This document shows, in pieces, positions 47,890 through 56,801 of a stretch of DNA of 58,975 bases. Made by a program: the position numbers and the translations under genes. Origin of the DNA: Actinomycetes bacterium (GTDB lineage Bacteria > Actinomycetota > UBA4738 > HRBIN12); assembly GCA_021155985.1 (NCBI GenBank), contig JAJNBA010000003.1:1-58975 (forward strand), written 5' to 3'. A model generated the notes under the pieces. That model saw nothing but the letters and a program-made list of their open reading frames with translations, was not told where the DNA came from and did no database searches. The stretch's first letter is position 1. The number at the start of each line of letters is the position of its first letter.

Positions 47890-49595
47890 TCGAGGAACGC
47901 CTGGTGACGCTCCTCGCGGAGGCGATCGCGAAGGCCGCGCCGTCGCTCGGCGCGGCGACACCGCTGCCCGTGCCGGAGCTGCAGCGACCTCGCCAGAAGG
48001 GGTTCGGCGACTTCACCACGAACGTCGCGATGGTCATCGCGTCGCAGGCGGGAGTCGATCCTCGGGCGACGGCCGCCGCGATCGTGGAGGCACTGCCCTC
48101 CGCGGCGTTCCTCGCGAAGGCGGAGGTGGCGGGGCCGGGATTCATCAACCTGTGGACGACCGACGAGTGGCTCCACGATGTGATGCGGCAGATCGCCGTG
48201 GAAGGGGATCGCTACGGCGCGGGCGCCCCGACCGGTCGGCGCATCCAGGTGGAGTTCGTGTCAGCGAATCCGACCGGCCCGCTCACGATCGGGCACGCGC
48301 GGAACGCCGCGATCGGGGACGCGCTCGCCCGCCTCCTCACGTTCGCCGGTCACGAGGTGGAGCGCGAGTACTACTTCAACGATGCGGGCGGGCAGATGGA
48401 TCGCTTCGGCGCGTCCGTCGAGGCGCGGTACCTCGAGGCGCTCGGCCGCGACGCGGAGGTGCCCGAGGACGGCTATCACGGGGACTACGTCGCGGACCTC
48501 GCCCGCGAGGTGCTCGCATCGGAGGGCCCCGGCCTGGCGGACCTGCCGGAGGAGGAACGGTTCGTGCGGCTCCGGGAGGGTGGTGCCGGCATCGCGATGG
48601 AGCACATCCGGGCCACGCTCGCCCGGTTCGGCGTGACGTTCGACAGCTACTTCCTCGAGGCATCGCTCCTCGAGCGCGGCGAGATCGCGCACGCGATCGA
48701 GCGGCTTCGCGAAGGTGGGTTCGTGTACGACGCCGAGGGCGCGACGTGGTTCCGCTCGACCGCGTTCGGCGACGACAAGGACCGTGTCGCGATCCGGTCG
48801 GACGGGACCCACACGTACTTCGGCGCGGACATCGCGTACGTGCTCGACAAGTTCTCCCGCGGTTTCGACCATCTGATCTACGTCTGGGGAGCCGATCACC
48901 ATGGTGACGTCGCACGCGTGAGAGGAGTGGCCACGGCGCTCGGCTTCGATGCCGACCGCGTGGAGATCGTCCTGTATCAGTTCGTGTCGTTCCTCCGCGG
49001 CGGTCAGCCCGTGAAGATGAGCAAGCGCGCGGGGACCTTCGTCTCTCTCGACGAGCTGATCGACGAGGTGGGGGCCGACGCCGCCCGGTTCCACCTGCTC
49101 CTGTTCTCCAACGATCGGCCGATGAACTTCGACATCGCCGAGGTCGCGCGGCAGACGCTCGAGAACCCGGTCTACTACGTCCAGTACGGACACGCCCGGA
49201 TCGCCTCGATCCTCCGCAGAGCGTCGGACGAGGGGATCGAGCTCCGCCCGATCGAGGACGCCGATCTCACGCTGCTCGCCTCCGAGCCGGAGCAGGACCT
49301 GATGCGAGCCCTCGCGGACGGCCCCGGCACGATCGCGATCGCGGCGGAGCATCGGGCGCCACATCGTCTGACGCACGCCGCGCAGGATCTCGCGGCGACG
49401 TTCCATCGCTTCTACACCGAGTGCCGCGTGGTGTCCGACGACGACTCGCTCACGCAGGCCCGGCTCTGGCTCTCGTCGGCGACGAAGCAGGTGCTCGGCA
49501 CCCTCCTCGATCTCGTCGGCGTCTCGGCCCCCGAACGCATGGACCGCCTCGACGACGCCGACGGATCCGTTGGCGGTGCGGCAGATGGCGGCTGA
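47886..49595 (+). CDS. argS: Arginyl-tRNA synthetase
   Basis: A 569-residue class I synthetase. The HIGH-type motif is NPTGPLTIGHARNAAIGD, KMSKRAGTFVSL is the KMSKS counterpart, and the N-terminal additional domain (GFGDFTTNVAM) and C-terminal anticodon-binding helices (HAAQDLAATFHRFYTECRV, key LATFHRFY-like segment) are recognisable. It charges tRNA-Arg, one of which lies 1.3 kb upstream. It leads the argS-GNAT-hom-thrC-thrB run, an order familiar from Actinomycetota. Confidence 0.95.
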   Translation: MIEERLVTLLAEAIAKAAPSLGAATPLPVPELQRPRQKGFGDFTTNVAMVIASQAGVDPRATAAAIVEALPSAAFLAKAEVAGPGFINLWTTDEWLHDVMRQIAVEGDRYGAGAPTGRRIQVEFVSANPTGPLTIGHARNAAIGDALARLLTFAGHEVEREYYFNDAGGQMDRFGASVEARYLEALGRDAEVPEDGYHGDYVADLAREVLASEGPGLADLPEEERFVRLREGGAGIAMEHIRATLARFGVTFDSYFLEASLLERGEIAHAIERLREGGFVYDAEGATWFRSTAFGDDKDRVAIRSDGTHTYFGADIAYVLDKFSRGFDHLIYVWGADHHGDVARVRGVATALGFDADRVEIVLYQFVSFLRGGQPVKMSKRAGTFVSLDELIDEVGADAARFHLLLFSNDRPMNFDIAEVARQTLENPVYYVQYGHARIASILRRASDEGIELRPIEDADLTLLASEPEQDLMRALADGPGTIAIAAEHRAPHRLTHAAQDLAATFHRFYTECRVVSDDDSLTQARLWLSSATKQVLGTLLDLVGVSAPERMDRLDDADGSVGGAADGG

Positions 49596-50112
49596 GGGCG
49601 TCGAACCGGACGCTCTCGAGATCCGGCGTGCGAGACCGACCGACGCCCGCGCGTTCCTCGCGTTCTGGAAAGGGGTCGTCGCCGAAGAGCGATTCGTCCG
49701 GACCGAGGAGGTCCGCACCTCGGTCCGGGCCTACCGCCGCCGGTTCCGCGGGAGGTCCGACCTCGAGACGGACATCGTCGCGGTCGATGGCGGCCGCCTG
49801 GTCGGGCACGTGACCGTCCAGCGGGAGCGACATCCGGTGACCCACCACGTCGCGTCGCTCTCGATCGCCGTCGCGGCCGACGCCCGGGGGCGGGGGATCG
49901 GCCGTCGGCTGATGGATGAGGCGATCGCCTGGTCCAGGGCCGCCGGCGTCGAGAAGCTCGTGCTGTCGGTCTACCCGCACAACGAGGCAGCGATCGGTCT
50001 GTATCGGAGCGTCGGCTTCGTCGAGGAGGGAAGGCTCGCGAGGCACTCCCGCAAGTCCTACGGTTACGAGGACGAGATACTCATGGCGGCCTGGATCGGG
50101 GGCGACGGGTGA
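49585..50112 (+). CDS. GNAT acetyltransferase (RimI/RimJ-like)
   Basis: A 175-residue GNAT protein. The acetyl-CoA loop is SIAVAADARGRGIGRRLM and GLYRSVGFVEEGR is the conserved C-terminal segment. ATG 49585 is one of three possible starts; TTG 49570 and GTG 49576 lie further inside argS. All overlap the argS end. The stop overlaps the hom start in GTGA. It may acetylate a ribosomal or other N-terminus; not determinable. Confidence 0.85.
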   Translation: MAAEGVEPDALEIRRARPTDARAFLAFWKGVVAEERFVRTEEVRTSVRAYRRRFRGRSDLETDIVAVDGGRLVGHVTVQRERHPVTHHVASLSIAVAADARGRGIGRRLMDEAIAWSRAAGVEKLVLSVYPHNEAAIGLYRSVGFVEEGRLARHSRKSYGYEDEILMAAWIGGDG

Positions 50113-51422
50113 GCGCGCGGGAAGCGAACATGGGGGACGGGCGCACCGTGCGCATCGGGTTGCTCGGCAGCGGGACCGTGGGCGCCGCGGTGATCCGGCT
50201 CCTCCACGAGCACGGCGACGACGTCGCGCGGCGTGCCGGCGTGCACCTCGAGGTCGTCCGGGTGGCGGTACGCGATCCGGGCCGTGAACGAGGGCTGCCG
50301 CTCCCAGAGGATCGCTTCACCGACGATGCCGGCGCGGTCGTCGACGACCCGACGATCGACATCATCTGCGAGCTCATGGGGGGCGTCGAGCCGGCCCGCG
50401 GGCTCCTGGTGCGCGCGCTCGCGAGCGGGAAGTCCGTCGTCACGGCGAACAAGGAACTGCTCGCGTCGCACGGCGAGGAGTTGTTCACCGCCGCGGAGCG
50501 GGCGGGCAGTGATCTCTACTTCGAGGCGGCGGTGGCGGGCGGCATCCCCTTGATCCGGCCGCTCCGGGAGTCCTTGGCGGGGGAGCGGGTCGATCGGATC
50601 CTCGGCATCGTGAACGGGACGACGAACTTCGTCCTCACCCAGATGTCCGAACACGGATGGACGGGGGACGAGGCGGTCGCGGAGGCGCAGCGGCTCGGGT
50701 TCGCGGAAGCGGATCCGACCGCCGACGTGGAGGGATACGACGCGGCGGCGAAGTGCGCGATCCTCGCCTCGGTCGCGTTCGGCGCCCGGATCGTGGCCGA
50801 CGACGTCTACCGCGAGGGGATCTCGGCGGTCACGCCGCAGGACTTCCAGGACGCGGCACGACTCGGCTACGTGATCAAGCTGCTCGCGATCGCGGAGCTC
50901 GACGACGAGGCGATCGCGGTCCGCGTGCACCCGGCGATGATCCCCGACGTGCACCCGCTCGCTTCCGTCCGGGGTGCCTCGAACGCGGTCTTCGTCGAGG
51001 GACCGAAGATAGGGCAGCTGATGTTCTATGGAGCCGGCGCGGGCGGCGATCCCACGGCGACCGCCGTCGTCGGCGATCTCGTGAGCGTCGCGAGGAACCT
51101 GCTCCAGGGCGCGCGCGGACCGGGTGCCGGCTCGACCAACGCGCGACGCGTTCGCCCGATGGACGACACGCGCGATCAGTACTACCTGAAGCTCCGCGTG
51201 GACGATCGCCCGGGCGTCCTGGCCGAGATCGCCGATCGGTTCGGCCGCAACGGCATCTCGCTGGAGCGCGTCTGGCAGGAAGGCACGGGTGAGGAAGCGA
51301 CCCTCTCGTTCATCACGCACCGGGCCCAGGAGGGAGCGTTCCAGAAGACGATGCGTGAGCTGCGAGAGCTGGATGCGGTCCACGCCGTCGCGAGCGTGCT
51401 CCGGGTGGAAGGCGAGGAGTGA
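50109..51422 (+). CDS. hom: Homoserine dehydrogenase
   Basis: A 437-residue enzyme reducing aspartate semialdehyde to homoserine. [14 protein letters not shown] binds NAD(P), TANKELLA and [15 protein letters not shown] line the active site, and [14 protein letters not shown] and [19 protein letters not shown] carry catalytic residues (key GxxEADPTxDVxGxDAAxK). The C-terminal about 80 residues form an ACT domain ([16 protein letters not shown]), so threonine feedback is likely. GTG 50109 overlaps the GNAT stop. Confidence 0.95.
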   Translation: MSAREANMGDGRTVRIGLLGSGTVGAAVIRLLHEHGDDVARRAGVHLEVVRVAVRDPGRERGLPLPEDRFTDDAGAVVDDPTIDIICELMGGVEPARGLLVRALASGKSVVTANKELLASHGEELFTAAERAGSDLYFEAAVAGGIPLIRPLRESLAGERVDRILGIVNGTTNFVLTQMSEHGWTGDEAVAEAQRLGFAEADPTADVEGYDAAAKCAILASVAFGARIVADDVYREGISAVTPQDFQDAARLGYVIKLLAIAELDDEAIAVRVHPAMIPDVHPLASVRGASNAVFVEGPKIGQLMFYGAGAGGDPTATAVVGDLVSVARNLLQGARGPGAGSTNARRVRPMDDTRDQYYLKLRVDDRPGVLAEIADRFGRNGISLERVWQEGTGEEATLSFITHRAQEGAFQKTMRELRELDAVHAVASVLRVEGEE

Positions 51423-52483
51423 CCGCCGCGGGGGCGCCGCAGTGGCGCGGCATCATCGAGGAATACCGCGAGTGGCTTCCGATCACGGCCGACACACCCG
51501 TGGTCACCCTCCGCGAGGGGGGAACGCCCTTGGTCCGGTCCGAGACGCTCTCGGCCGAGACCGGCTGCGACGTCTGGCTGAAGTACGACGGGGCGAACCC
51601 GACCGGATCGTTCAAGGATCGCGGGATGACGCTCGCGATCTCGAAGGCGATCGAGGAGGGCGCGAAGGCGGTCGTCTGCGCGTCGACCGGCAACACGAGC
51701 GCGAGCGCCGCGGCGTACGCGGCCAAGGCGGCCCTGACGTGCGCGGTCCTCGTGCCGAAAGGGAAGATCGCGCTCGGCAAGATGGCGCAGACCCTCGTCC
51801 ACGGCGCCCGCGTGCTCGAGGTCGACGGCAACTTCGACGCCGCACTCGAGCTCGCCAAGGACCTGGCCGACCGATACCCGGTCACGCTCGTGAACAGCGT
51901 GAACAGGTTCCGGCTCGAAGGGCAGAAGACCGCGGCGTTCGAGATCTGCGACGCGCTCGCGCGGGCGCCCGATCTCCACCTCGTCCCCGTGGGTAACGCC
52001 GGGAACATCTCGAGCCACTGGCTCGGCTACTCCGACTACCTCGAAGCCGGAGTGATCCACGAGCCGCCTCGGCTGTTCGGCTTCCAGGCCAAGGGCGCGG
52101 CGCCGATCGTGCTCGGGGAGCCGGTGAAGGATCCCCAGACGATCGCCACCGCGATCCGGATCGGGAACCCTGCGTCGTGGGAGAAGGCCCTCTCCGCGGC
52201 GAAGGAGTCCGAGGGCGCGATCCTCGCCGTGACGGACCGCGAGATCCTCGCCGCGTATCGGCGGGTGGCCCGGGAGGGGCTCTTCGCGGAACCCGCGTCG
52301 GCCGCGAGCGTCGCAGGGCTCCTCCACCTCCACGCCGAGGGGAACCTCACAGCCGACGCCACCGTGGTGTGCGTCCTCACGGGGCATGGGTTGAAGGACC
52401 CGGAGTGGGCGATCGCGGGGGCCGCGCAGCCGCAGACGGTGCGTGGCGACCCCGCGGCGGTGGCTACCGAGCTGGGGCTGTAG
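51419..52483 (+). CDS. thrC: Threonine synthase
   Basis: A 354-residue PLP enzyme converting O-phosphohomoserine to threonine. PLP Lys lies in [11 protein letters not shown], the asparagine loop in [16 protein letters not shown], and the phosphate-binding [12 protein letters not shown] follows. Length fits the short bacterial class. GTG 51419 overlaps the hom stop, and its own stop shares one base with thrB, giving a fully coupled hom-thrC-thrB operon. Confidence 0.95.
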   Translation: MTAAGAPQWRGIIEEYREWLPITADTPVVTLREGGTPLVRSETLSAETGCDVWLKYDGANPTGSFKDRGMTLAISKAIEEGAKAVVCASTGNTSASAAAYAAKAALTCAVLVPKGKIALGKMAQTLVHGARVLEVDGNFDAALELAKDLADRYPVTLVNSVNRFRLEGQKTAAFEICDALARAPDLHLVPVGNAGNISSHWLGYSDYLEAGVIHEPPRLFGFQAKGAAPIVLGEPVKDPQTIATAIRIGNPASWEKALSAAKESEGAILAVTDREILAAYRRVAREGLFAEPASAASVAGLLHLHAEGNLTADATVVCVLTGHGLKDPEWAIAGAAQPQTVRGDPAAVATELGL

Positions 52484-53373
52484 TGCGGATCACCGTTCGG
52501 GTGCCGGCGACGTCGGCGAACCTCGGTCCGGGGTTCGATTGCTTCGGGCTCGCGCTGGACCTGTGCAACGAGGTGATCGTCGATACCGAGGCCGAGCCGG
52601 GCGTGTCGTGGGAGGGTGAGGGTGCCGGCGAGCTGCCGACCGACGGCACGGACATGGTCAGTCGCGCGATCGCCCACACCGTCGAGCTGCAGAGGCAGAT
52701 CCATCCCGGCGCCGACGTTCCCGCCTTCGGTCTACACGGGCTCAATCGCATCCCGTTGGAGCGAGGGCTGGGTTCGTCGTCGGCGGCCGCCGTTGCAGGT
52801 GTCGCGCTCGCGAGGGTGCTGCTCGGTGATGCGGGCTTCGACGACCCCTCTGCAACGTTCGCGTACGCCTCGGAGCTCGAAGGGCATCCGGACAACGCGG
52901 CCCCCGCCACGTATGGGGGCCTGACGGTGTTCGCGGCCGGCTCCGGATACGTCCATCGCCTCGACCCGCATCCCTCCCTCGGTCCGGTGGTCCTGGTGCC
53001 GGAACGGCTCCGACTCCCGACCGCGGAGGCTCGGAGCGCGCTCCCTTCATCGGTCGATCGTAAGGATGCGGTGTTCAACATCGGCCACGCCGCGCTCGCC
53101 GTCGTGGCGCTCACGCAGGGAGATCTGGATCTGCTGGTGGTGGCGCTCCACGATCGTCTCCATGAGAGCGTCCGCGGAGCGATGCTTCCCGAGGTCGCGG
53201 CCCTCCTGGACGACCTGCGTCATCGGCAGCTCCCTGCCTGCCTCTCCGGGGCTGGACCGTCGATCCTCGTGTTCGAGCGAGACGCTCATGTCGTCGAGGC
53301 GCTGCCGGACGGCTGGCGCGCGATCCGGCCGGGCGTGCGCGCGACGGGTGTCGAGGTCGTCGTCGAGGGTTGA
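52483..53373 (+). CDS. thrB: Homoserine kinase
   Basis: A 296-residue GHMP kinase. VPATSANLGPGFDCFGLAL is the N-terminal substrate signature, GLGSSSAAAVAG the ATP loop, and CLSGAGPSILV the third GHMP motif. It phosphorylates homoserine for threonine synthase. It ends one base before the stop of the convergent protease gene. Confidence 0.95.
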   Translation: MRITVRVPATSANLGPGFDCFGLALDLCNEVIVDTEAEPGVSWEGEGAGELPTDGTDMVSRAIAHTVELQRQIHPGADVPAFGLHGLNRIPLERGLGSSSAAAVAGVALARVLLGDAGFDDPSATFAYASELEGHPDNAAPATYGGLTVFAAGSGYVHRLDPHPSLGPVVLVPERLRLPTAEARSALPSSVDRKDAVFNIGHAALAVVALTQGDLDLLVVALHDRLHESVRGAMLPEVAALLDDLRHRQLPACLSGAGPSILVFERDAHVVEALPDGWRAIRPGVRATGVEVVVEG

Positions 53374-53374
53374 G

Positions 53375-54538
53375 TCACGCGGCACAGCGGCCGGTGCTGA
53401 CGGCGGCCCCGCGATCCTCCACCTGTTCGACGAGGGGGATCAAGCGGGGCGACGTGATCGCGTACCCGAGATCCCCATGCGTGAGCGACGCCCCGAAGAC
53501 GAGACCGGCCACCCTGCCGCCGGGCAGCGCGAACGGCCCGCCGCTGTTCCCGGGTCGGACGCTGACCTGGAGCTCGTAGACCCGTCGGCGGATCTCGTCC
53601 TCGGAGTAGATGTCGCGGCCCAGGGCATCCAACGCCCGGCGAGCCGCCGCGCGGAGCGCCGTGTACCTCCCGTGCGGATAGCCGAGCACGGCGCCGCCCG
53701 TCCCGCGCGCAACCTCCTCCGGCTCGAGCGTGAGCGCCGGCGCGTCCAGACCGTCGACCCGGAGGATCGCGGCGTCGAGATCGTCGTCGAACAGCACCGG
53801 GACCGCGTCGAACGTCTGACCATCCCACTCGACCCTCGGGCTCGCGCCGGCGATCACGTGCGCGTTGGTCAGCACCAGATCGTCGGCCACCACGAACCCG
53901 GTTCCCTGCAGGATCTGATCGCACGCCGGGCCGGAGATCAACACGAGCGAGGGGCGAGCGTCCCGAGCCGCTTCGGCGGCGAGCCCTTCCGTGGGTTGGC
54001 GGACCGGTTCGGCGGGGAGCGGCGGCAGCCCGGCGAAGATGTCCGGGAACCCGATCACGTCGAGGACGGCGCCGAGCTGCGCCGCGAGGGCAGGAGGAGG
54101 CGGGAGGGTCGCATCGACCGCTCGAACGACGATGGATCGTTGCAGGGCACGCGCGACCGAGGGGAACGGCCCCGCGGCGAGGTTGATCCCGATGAACCAG
54201 ATCGCCAGGACGAGGGCGCTCACGGACAAGGCGGATCCGCCGAACGCGTCCGCCTTCTTGAACCGCGCACCGATCGCGCGTCGGTGCAGTTTCGCGCCGA
54301 GGACCGAACCCACGGCGTCCCCCACGGCCCCGAAGACGAGCACCGTGCCGAGCTCAACGCCTGCCTTGGCAAGGTCGGAACGGACGAGATCGGCGACGAG
54401 CGGCGCCACCTGGATGCCGACGAGGAACCCGACCGCCAGGCCGGCGAGCCCCGCGACCTGGAGAAGGGCGCCGCGTCGATAGCCGCCCCACGCGGACAGT
54501 GCGAGCAACAGCAACAGGACCACGTCCAGGACGGTCAC
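53375..54538 (-). CDS. Membrane-anchored serine protease with CvpA domain (MarP-like)
   Basis: A 387-residue protein. Residues 1-135 hold four helices of CvpA/colicin V production type (VVLLLLLALSAWGGYRRGAL), and the C-terminal half is a trypsin-like HtrA/MarP protease with His in LTNAHVIAG, Asp in DDLDAAILRVDG and Ser in RPGNSGGPF. The same architecture defines mycobacterial MarP, needed for acid and oxidative stress survival. Two Cys (PACDQ and GRCAA) may form a regulatory disulfide. GTG 54538 is preferred; the open frame extends 6 codons further. Confidence 0.88.
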   Translation of the reverse strand: MTVLDVVLLLLLALSAWGGYRRGALLQVAGLAGLAVGFLVGIQVAPLVADLVRSDLAKAGVELGTVLVFGAVGDAVGSVLGAKLHRRAIGARFKKADAFGGSALSVSALVLAIWFIGINLAAGPFPSVARALQRSIVVRAVDATLPPPPALAAQLGAVLDVIGFPDIFAGLPPLPAEPVRQPTEGLAAEAARDARPSLVLISGPACDQILQGTGFVVADDLVLTNAHVIAGASPRVEWDGQTFDAVPVLFDDDLDAAILRVDGLDAPALTLEPEEVARGTGGAVLGYPHGRYTALRAAARRALDALGRDIYSEDEIRRRVYELQVSVRPGNSGGPFALPGGRVAGLVFGASLTHGDLGYAITSPRLIPLVEQVEDRGAAVSTGRCAA

Positions 54539-54604
54539 GAACCGACATCGTCCCACGCTTCGGCGCGCGGATCGCGAGCGGCGTCATCCGCCGTCCCCGC
54601 CCCC

Positions 54605-54610
54605 TACACT
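54605..54610 (+). promoter_or_regulatory. -10 box TACACT of the metallophosphoesterase/cDPG gene run
   Basis: TACACT ends 7 nt before GTG 54618. No other promoter-like element was noticed before rho. Confidence 0.5.
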
Positions 54611-54617
54611 GCCTGAC

Positions 54618-55418
54618 GTGGTCATCCTCGCCCACATCTCCGACCCGCACGTGGGTTCGCCCCACTTCGTGCCGAACATGCTCCATCGCGTGATCGAGGA
54701 GATCAACGAGTTGGATCCCGCAGCCGTGATCTGCAGCGGCGACCTGACGACCGACGGCTATCGACAGGAGTATCAGGCGTGGCTGTCGTACGCGGAACGG
54801 ATCAAGGCGCCTCTCCACACGATCCCCGGCAACCACGATTCCCGCAACGTCGGGTACCTGCATTTCGAGGAGCTGGTCGGTGCACGCAACTGGTCCGTGG
54901 ACGTGGAGGGCATCCGGATCGTCGGAGTGGACTCGAGCGAACCGGACCTGAACGAAGGGATGGTGGGACGCAGCCACTACACCTGGATCCGGGAGCAGTT
55001 CGCACAGCCTGCCGATCTCAGGATCTTCGTCTTGCACCACCACCTGATCCCGATCCCCGGAACGGGCCGGGAGCGGAGCACCGTGATGGACGCCGGGGAC
55101 CTGCTCGAGGTCCTCGTGCGATCGGGGGTGAACGTGGTCCTCGCGGGACACAAACATGTTCCCTACGTGTGGCGGCTCGAGGACATGTATCTCACCAGCG
55201 CCGGCACGTGTTCTTCCCTCCGGGTGCGAGGACACACGAAGCCCTGCTACAACGTGTTGGAGATCGACCACGGCGAGGTCACGATCTTCCGGAAGTTCCC
55301 GTTCGGCGAGCGGCAGCAGATGGCACGGGTCGCCATCGCCACGGGGACGCAGATGCAGCGCGAGGACGAACACCTCGTACAGGAGTCCGCGCAGGCTGCT
55401 CCTGCTTCGGCCGACTGA
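54618..55418 (+). CDS. Calcineurin-like metallophosphoesterase (CpdA-like)
   Basis: A 266-residue di-metal phosphoesterase. The five blocks are HISDPHVG, CSGDLTTDG, TIPGNHDSR, VLHHHLIPIP and LAGHKHVPY. It resembles 3',5'-cAMP phosphodiesterase relatives. A 35-bp gap with its own ribosome site separates it from the cyclic diphosphoglycerate synthetase gene. Hydrolysis of cyclic diphosphoglycerate or a cyclic nucleotide is possible; the first is only suggested by position. Confidence 0.88.
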   Translation: MVILAHISDPHVGSPHFVPNMLHRVIEEINELDPAAVICSGDLTTDGYRQEYQAWLSYAERIKAPLHTIPGNHDSRNVGYLHFEELVGARNWSVDVEGIRIVGVDSSEPDLNEGMVGRSHYTWIREQFAQPADLRIFVLHHHLIPIPGTGRERSTVMDAGDLLEVLVRSGVNVVLAGHKHVPYVWRLEDMYLTSAGTCSSLRVRGHTKPCYNVLEIDHGEVTIFRKFPFGERQQMARVAIATGTQMQREDEHLVQESAQAAPASAD

Positions 55419-55453
55419 CCGCAGGACCCGACCCATCCACCCAGGAGACCCAC

Positions 55454-56794
55454 ATGCGAACGCTCGCCCTCGTGGACGGTGAGCACTACCCCTCGGTCAC
55501 GCGCGCTGCTCTGGCCGTCGCGGCGGAGCGCGGGCACGAGGTCGTGGCCGCGCTCCTCGTGGGCGGGACCGAGAAGCTCCGGGCGGAGGGAGGGCTCCCG
55601 GATCTCGGCGTCGAGGTTCGACCGGCGGCCGCGGATCGGATGGTCGCGCTGCGACAGGCGATCGCGGACCTCGCGCCGGAGGTGATCCTGGACCTCTCCG
55701 ACGAACCCGTGCTCGGCTACCGGGAGCGGATGGAGCTCGCCTCGGTCGCGCTGGCGGCGCGGATCCCCTACGTCGGGGCGGACTTCCGCCTCGACCCTCC
55801 GGAGCAGGGTCCACCGCTGTCGGTCCCGACCCTCGCGGTGATCGGGACCGGCAAGCGCACCGGCAAGACCGCGATCGCCGGGACCGTGGCCCGGCTGGCG
55901 GCTCGCCGCGGGCTCGAGCCGGTCGTCGTGGCGATGGGCCGCGGCGGGCCACCGGAGCCGACACTCGCGCCCGCCGGCTCGATCGATCTGGCGCACCTCG
56001 TCCGCCTCGCGGCGGAGGGGGAGCACGCAGCCTCCGACTATCTGGAGGACGCCGTGACCACCGGCGTGCCCACCGTGGGAGCGAGGCGCGCCGGCGGCGG
56101 GCTCGCCGGCGCGCCGTACACCTCCAACGTCCGGGAGGCCGCGGACCTGGCGGCCTCCCTCCATCCCGGGATCGTCCTCGTGGAGGGGTCCGGATCGGCG
56201 ATACCGCCGGTCCCCTGGGACGCGGCGATCCTCGTGGTGCCCGCCACGGCCCCACCGGAATACCTGCGCGGCTACCTGGGCCCCTACCGCCTCTTGCGGT
56301 CCGACCTGGTGGTTGTTACCATGGCCAGCGACCCATCCGGGTCCGAAAACCTTTCCGCGCTCCGTTCCCCTGTTCGGCGCTACCTGAACGATGCGGCGTT
56401 CATCGTGACGGACTTCGTTCCGGTGCCGCTGGAAGAGATCCGGGGCAAGGAAGCGTTCTTCGCTACGACTGCACCTCTTGCGGTCGTCGAGGGGTCGATC
56501 AGACGTCTCGAAGCCGATCATGGGTGCACCGTCGTGGGTTGGAGCGCGCGGCTGGCGGATCGCGTCGGTTTGGTCGAAGACCTCGATGCCGTCCAGGGAT
56601 ACGACGTCCTCCTCACGGAGCTGAAGGCGGCAGCCGTCGACACGGCGGTTGCCAGGGCCCTCGACCGAGGGGCGGAGGTCGTGTTCGTGGACAATCGCGC
56701 AGAGGCTACGGAGGGATCCGTCGACCTCGACACCGCGCTCGGCGGGGTGATCGACCTGGCGCTCGACCGGGGCAGCATCCGCCCCACCTCATGA
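55454..56794 (+). CDS. cpgS: Cyclic 2,3-diphosphoglycerate synthetase
   Basis: A 446-residue protein matching the cyclic 2,3-diphosphoglycerate synthetase family first defined in Methanothermus fervidus. It closes 2,3-diphosphoglycerate to the cyclic form with ATP. The nucleotide loop is GTGKRTGKTA at residues 131-140, after LALVDGEHYPSV at the N-terminus. GAPYTSNVREAA and LVEGSGSAIPPVPWD are family-like segments. ATG 55454 has GGAGA 5 nt upstream. The next gene makes the precursor, so the pair is a complete dedicated pathway. Start and family are well supported; activity in this bacterium is inference. Confidence 0.85.
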   Translation: MRTLALVDGEHYPSVTRAALAVAAERGHEVVAALLVGGTEKLRAEGGLPDLGVEVRPAAADRMVALRQAIADLAPEVILDLSDEPVLGYRERMELASVALAARIPYVGADFRLDPPEQGPPLSVPTLAVIGTGKRTGKTAIAGTVARLAARRGLEPVVVAMGRGGPPEPTLAPAGSIDLAHLVRLAAEGEHAASDYLEDAVTTGVPTVGARRAGGGLAGAPYTSNVREAADLAASLHPGIVLVEGSGSAIPPVPWDAAILVVPATAPPEYLRGYLGPYRLLRSDLVVVTMASDPSGSENLSALRSPVRRYLNDAAFIVTDFVPVPLEEIRGKEAFFATTAPLAVVEGSIRRLEADHGCTVVGWSARLADRVGLVEDLDAVQGYDVLLTELKAAAVDTAVARALDRGAEVVFVDNRAEATEGSVDLDTALGGVIDLALDRGSIRPTS

Positions 56795-56801
56795 GAGAAC
56801 G

